DNA of 9,541 nt from Eudoraea sp. (lineage in GTDB: Bacteria > Bacteroidota > Bacteroidia > Flavobacteriales > Flavobacteriaceae): contig JABDQS010000258.1 of the NCBI GenBank assembly GCA_013042125.1, positions 1 to 9,541 of the forward strand. The letters run 5' to 3'. The notes below the pieces were generated by a model, which was not told where the DNA came from, made no database searches, and saw only the letters and a program-made list of their open reading frames with translations. Shown one piece after another: positions 7,078-9,541 of this stretch. Each line of letters begins with the position of its first letter. Position 1 is the stretch's first letter. The position numbers were made by a program, and so were the translations under genes.

Positions 7078-9541
7078 AAATTAGTACACGTACATCTTAA
7101 GCTCTGGAAACTCACATCACTTTTATTTCTATTCTTTATTGGCCTGCATGTATCATTGGCCCAATCGATTGTTTCTGGTCAGGTAGTTGATGATTCCAAT
7201 TTTGGATTGCCGGGCGCAAATATTCTTGTAAAAGGGACAACTGAGGGGACGTATGCTGATATAGATGGTAATTTTGAATTAAGTACGAACGTAGCATTCC
7301 CTTTAGATATTGATGTTTCTTTTGTAGGGTATCTTACAAAAACTTTGACCATTCAGCAGCCAATGACAGACCTTGTTATAGTGCTGCAACCATTGCCGGG
7401 ATATGATGTAGTGGTTTCTGCATCAAGGCAACAGGAAATGGTACAGATAGCACCAGCGTCTGTTAGTTTGCTCACGGAACGAAAATTACGTTCAGATGCT
7501 GTAGTGGATCCTATGCTATCCCTTAGGAATTTACCAGGGGTAGATATAGCTCAATATAGTGTTGGCGGGGGTCAGATCAACTTAAGAGGAAAATCCGGGG
7601 TCTTCCAGACAGAAACTTTTATAATTGCGGATTATCGGAATATTGTTATTCCTAGTCTTGGTTTCCTCGTATTTGGGCAACATCCAATAGATATGCTCGA
7701 TCTGGAACGTATTGAAGTTGTTAAAGGTCCTGCATCAGCGCTTTATGGACCGGGCGTTGAAGCCGGAGTTGTCCATTTCATATCAAAGGATCCTTTTAGT
7801 TACCCGGGCACATCAGTTAGCATTGGTGCCGGAAATCGAAGGCAGTTTATTACTTCCTTCCGCCATGCGGATATTATCTCTGACAAATTCGCCTATAAAA
7901 TTACAGGACAGTACCGATCTGCCAGGGATTTTGAACTAGATCCCAACGATCCGGACCATGCGGAGAGGATCGCTGGCTATAGAACCCCCATTGTAAGTGC
8001 AATTACCGGTGAACCTATTGAGGCTACTGTTCCAGATTACGATCAGAAATCCTATGGGGTTACAGGTACCTTGGCCTACAGACCCAACGAAAACACAACC
8101 TTATATGCCATCGGTGGTTTTGGTGTATATGAAGGATTGTTCAGAACATCTCAAGGGGAGGCATATGTTGGTTCAGGTAGGCCTTTTGCACAACTCAGGT
8201 TAAATTCGGGCAACCTTTTTGCTCAAGTTTTTTGGTCGAAGATCAATAGTAAAGATGGTGAGGCCTTTTTATACAATACAGGATTAACAACAGTTACGAT
8301 ATCTGATCAATATGAGGCCCAACTCCAATATAATTTTGATCTAAAAAATGATAAAATCGATCTTACTGCTGGCGGCGATTTTAGACTGGTAACCACAGAT
8401 ACTAAGAACACCATCCACGGCCGTTTTGAAGATGACGATGATTATACTATTCTTGGTATCTATGCTCAAGGAAAGTATGCCCTTTCAGACAAATTAGAAG
8501 CCATTGCCGCAGCTAGGGTAGATCGGTTTTCAGCCCTGAAGGAAACGTCAATTTCGCCCAGGCTTGGATTGAGTTACCAATCTTCACCTTCGAGTACATT
8601 TCGTCTCACCTGGAACAAAGCTTTTGGGGCGCCATCATCACTTAATCTCTTTGGGGACACCCCACTCGATGATACTGGCTCCTTTCTGATTTACTTACTT
8701 AATGGGAAAGAGCCCATTTCATTTAACAATGACCAGGGATATAATTTTATAACACAATCCATAACGCAAGGTGGGAATATTCCTTTGGCATCCATATATG
8801 GGCTTGTTACCTCCGGACTTGCATCTTCAGGTCAGTTTCCGCAGGACCTGGTTGATTATCTATTCTCGATCACACCAAATTTTAATGGAGATACCAACGC
8901 GGTTCCTACCAGTGAACCAGTAACAAGATCACCCTTAACCTTATCTGAATCGGATATGTTTGAATTTGGGTACAAAGGAATTATTAAAGGCCGATGGGCG
9001 CTTAATGCGGATCTATATTATATTCGCAGAAAGAACATACTTAGCGCGGCATTACCAATAGCCCCGTTCCTCATCTATCCTACAGCCGGAAATGACCTTG
9101 GGGCTTCTGTAATTGCAAATACAGATCCTGATGTCTTGGCACAGTATGGATTTACACCAGAATCCCTAGCGGGAATCTACTCAAATTCTATTGAAGCTTT
9201 TACCCTGGACGAAAATGGCGTACCAACGGCCCTTGGATTGCTAAAGTCTGATAATTCTCCTCCCGGTGTAGGAACATATGATTTCGCATATCTGAACTTT
9301 GACAAAGTTGATTATTGGGGAATAGATCTGGGAATTGAATATTTTGTAAATGATGATTTATCGTTATTCGGGAACCTAACGTGGCTGAGCAAAACGTTGT
9401 GGCAGGAATTATCTATAGCAAATTCTGATCTCACGGCACCATTATCTTTGAATACACCCGATAAAAGGGTTAAACTGGGAGTTAATTACTACCCCCAAAA
9501 AGGATTTTATTACAATGCTGCATTGAGGTTCACTTCTGACT
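7075..9541 (+). CDS. TonB-dependent outer-membrane receptor with carboxypeptidase-regulatory-like N domain, 3' end cut by window
   Basis: 822 codons are visible with no stop before the right edge. This protein family imports metal chelates, vitamins, carbohydrates or other large substrates across the outer membrane using TonB/ExbBD energy. Residues 1-29 are a signal peptide (hydrophobic core LLFLFFIGL, cleavage after SLA before Gln30). Residues ~32-105 are a carboxypeptidase-regulatory-like beta-sandwich (SGQVVD, GLPGANILVKGT, DGNFEL). A TonB-box-like YDVVVSASR follows, then the plug (~118-245) with LPGV, RIEVVKGPASALYGP (212-226) and VVHFISK, where the family usually has a xINxxTK-type motif. 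Barrel strands follow, including IYAQGKY (462-468), SPRLGLSY and FRLTWNKAFGAPS. An acidic FEDDDDY (451-457) precedes a strand. Members are often 900-1000 residues, so perhaps 80-150 are missing. It has no adjacent SusD partner in view and looks like the single-chain receptor type rather than SusC. The ligand is unknown. Confidence 0.93.
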   Translation, partial: MKLVHVHLKLWKLTSLLFLFFIGLHVSLAQSIVSGQVVDDSNFGLPGANILVKGTTEGTYADIDGNFELSTNVAFPLDIDVSFVGYLTKTLTIQQPMTDLVIVLQPLPGYDVVVSASRQQEMVQIAPASVSLLTERKLRSDAVVDPMLSLRNLPGVDIAQYSVGGGQINLRGKSGVFQTETFIIADYRNIVIPSLGFLVFGQHPIDMLDLERIEVVKGPASALYGPGVEAGVVHFISKDPFSYPGTSVSIGAGNRRQFITSFRHADIISDKFAYKITGQYRSARDFELDPNDPDHAERIAGYRTPIVSAITGEPIEATVPDYDQKSYGVTGTLAYRPNENTTLYAIGGFGVYEGLFRTSQGEAYVGSGRPFAQLRLNSGNLFAQVFWSKINSKDGEAFLYNTGLTTVTISDQYEAQLQYNFDLKNDKIDLTAGGDFRLVTTDTKNTIHGRFEDDDDYTILGIYAQGKYALSDKLEAIAAARVDRFSALKETSISPRLGLSYQSSPSSTFRLTWNKAFGAPSSLNLFGDTPLDDTGSFLIYLLNGKEPISFNNDQGYNFITQSITQGGNIPLASIYGLVTSGLASSGQFPQDLVDYLFSITPNFNGDTNAVPTSEPVTRSPLTLSESDMFEFGYKGIIKGRWALNADLYYIRRKNILSAALPIAPFLIYPTAGNDLGASVIANTDPDVLAQYGFTPESLAGIYSNSIEAFTLDENGVPTALGLLKSDNSPPGVGTYDFAYLNFDKVDYWGIDLGIEYFVNDDLSLFGNLTWLSKTLWQELSIANSDLTAPLSLNTPDKRVKLGVNYYPQKGFYYNAALRFTSD

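Noticed and set aside
7712..8203. Two forward open frames (7712-7939 and 7997-8203)
   Set aside because: Both are out-of-frame shadows inside the TonB-dependent receptor, whose frame is continuous from 7075 to the window end.

Overview
The window looks like a chromosomal segment of a Bacteroidota bacterium, most likely a marine-type member of the Flavobacteriaceae. The evidence is the AT-rich composition, TAA stops, weak or absent Shine-Dalgarno sequences, and a TonB-dependent receptor that starts with a signal peptide and a carboxypeptidase-regulatory-like domain, an arrangement typical of that phylum. All three genes lie on the + strand and cover almost the whole window. I see no RNA gene, insertion sequence, CRISPR array or long repeat.

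Layout. (1) Positions 2-1903 hold the 3' part of a carotenoid-oxygenase (RPE65/CCD/lignostilbene dioxygenase superfamily) gene whose true start lies before the window. The four iron-ligand histidine regions are recognisable. A roughly 85-residue insertion, rich in histidine and then strongly hydrophobic, sits between the first and second. (2) Positions 1903-6960 hold a 1685-residue signalling protein whose ATG shares one base with the upstream stop codon (TAATG). Its order is kinase-like domain, AAA/STAND-type ATPase-like domain, long TPR-like helical region, GAF domain, short coiled coil and class III nucleotide cyclase. The kinase and ATPase modules have lost key catalytic residues, while the cyclase keeps every expected one and has adenylyl-type specificity residues. 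(3) Positions 6961-7074 are a 114-base intergenic gap with an imperfect stem followed by a T-rich tract. (4) From 7075 to the right edge runs a TonB-dependent outer-membrane receptor, complete at the N terminus and cut at the C terminus by the window end.

How the genes may work together (inference). The overlap of genes 1 and 2 predicts co-translation of an iron-dependent alkene/carotenoid cleavage enzyme with a large cAMP-producing sensor. The receptor may be a separate transcription unit or a downstream member of the same cluster. It could import a substrate or a metal, but nothing in its sequence identifies the ligand. The most notable object is the cleavage-enzyme/cyclase pair: the product or substrate of the oxygenase could be sensed by the TPR/GAF part and converted into a cAMP signal.
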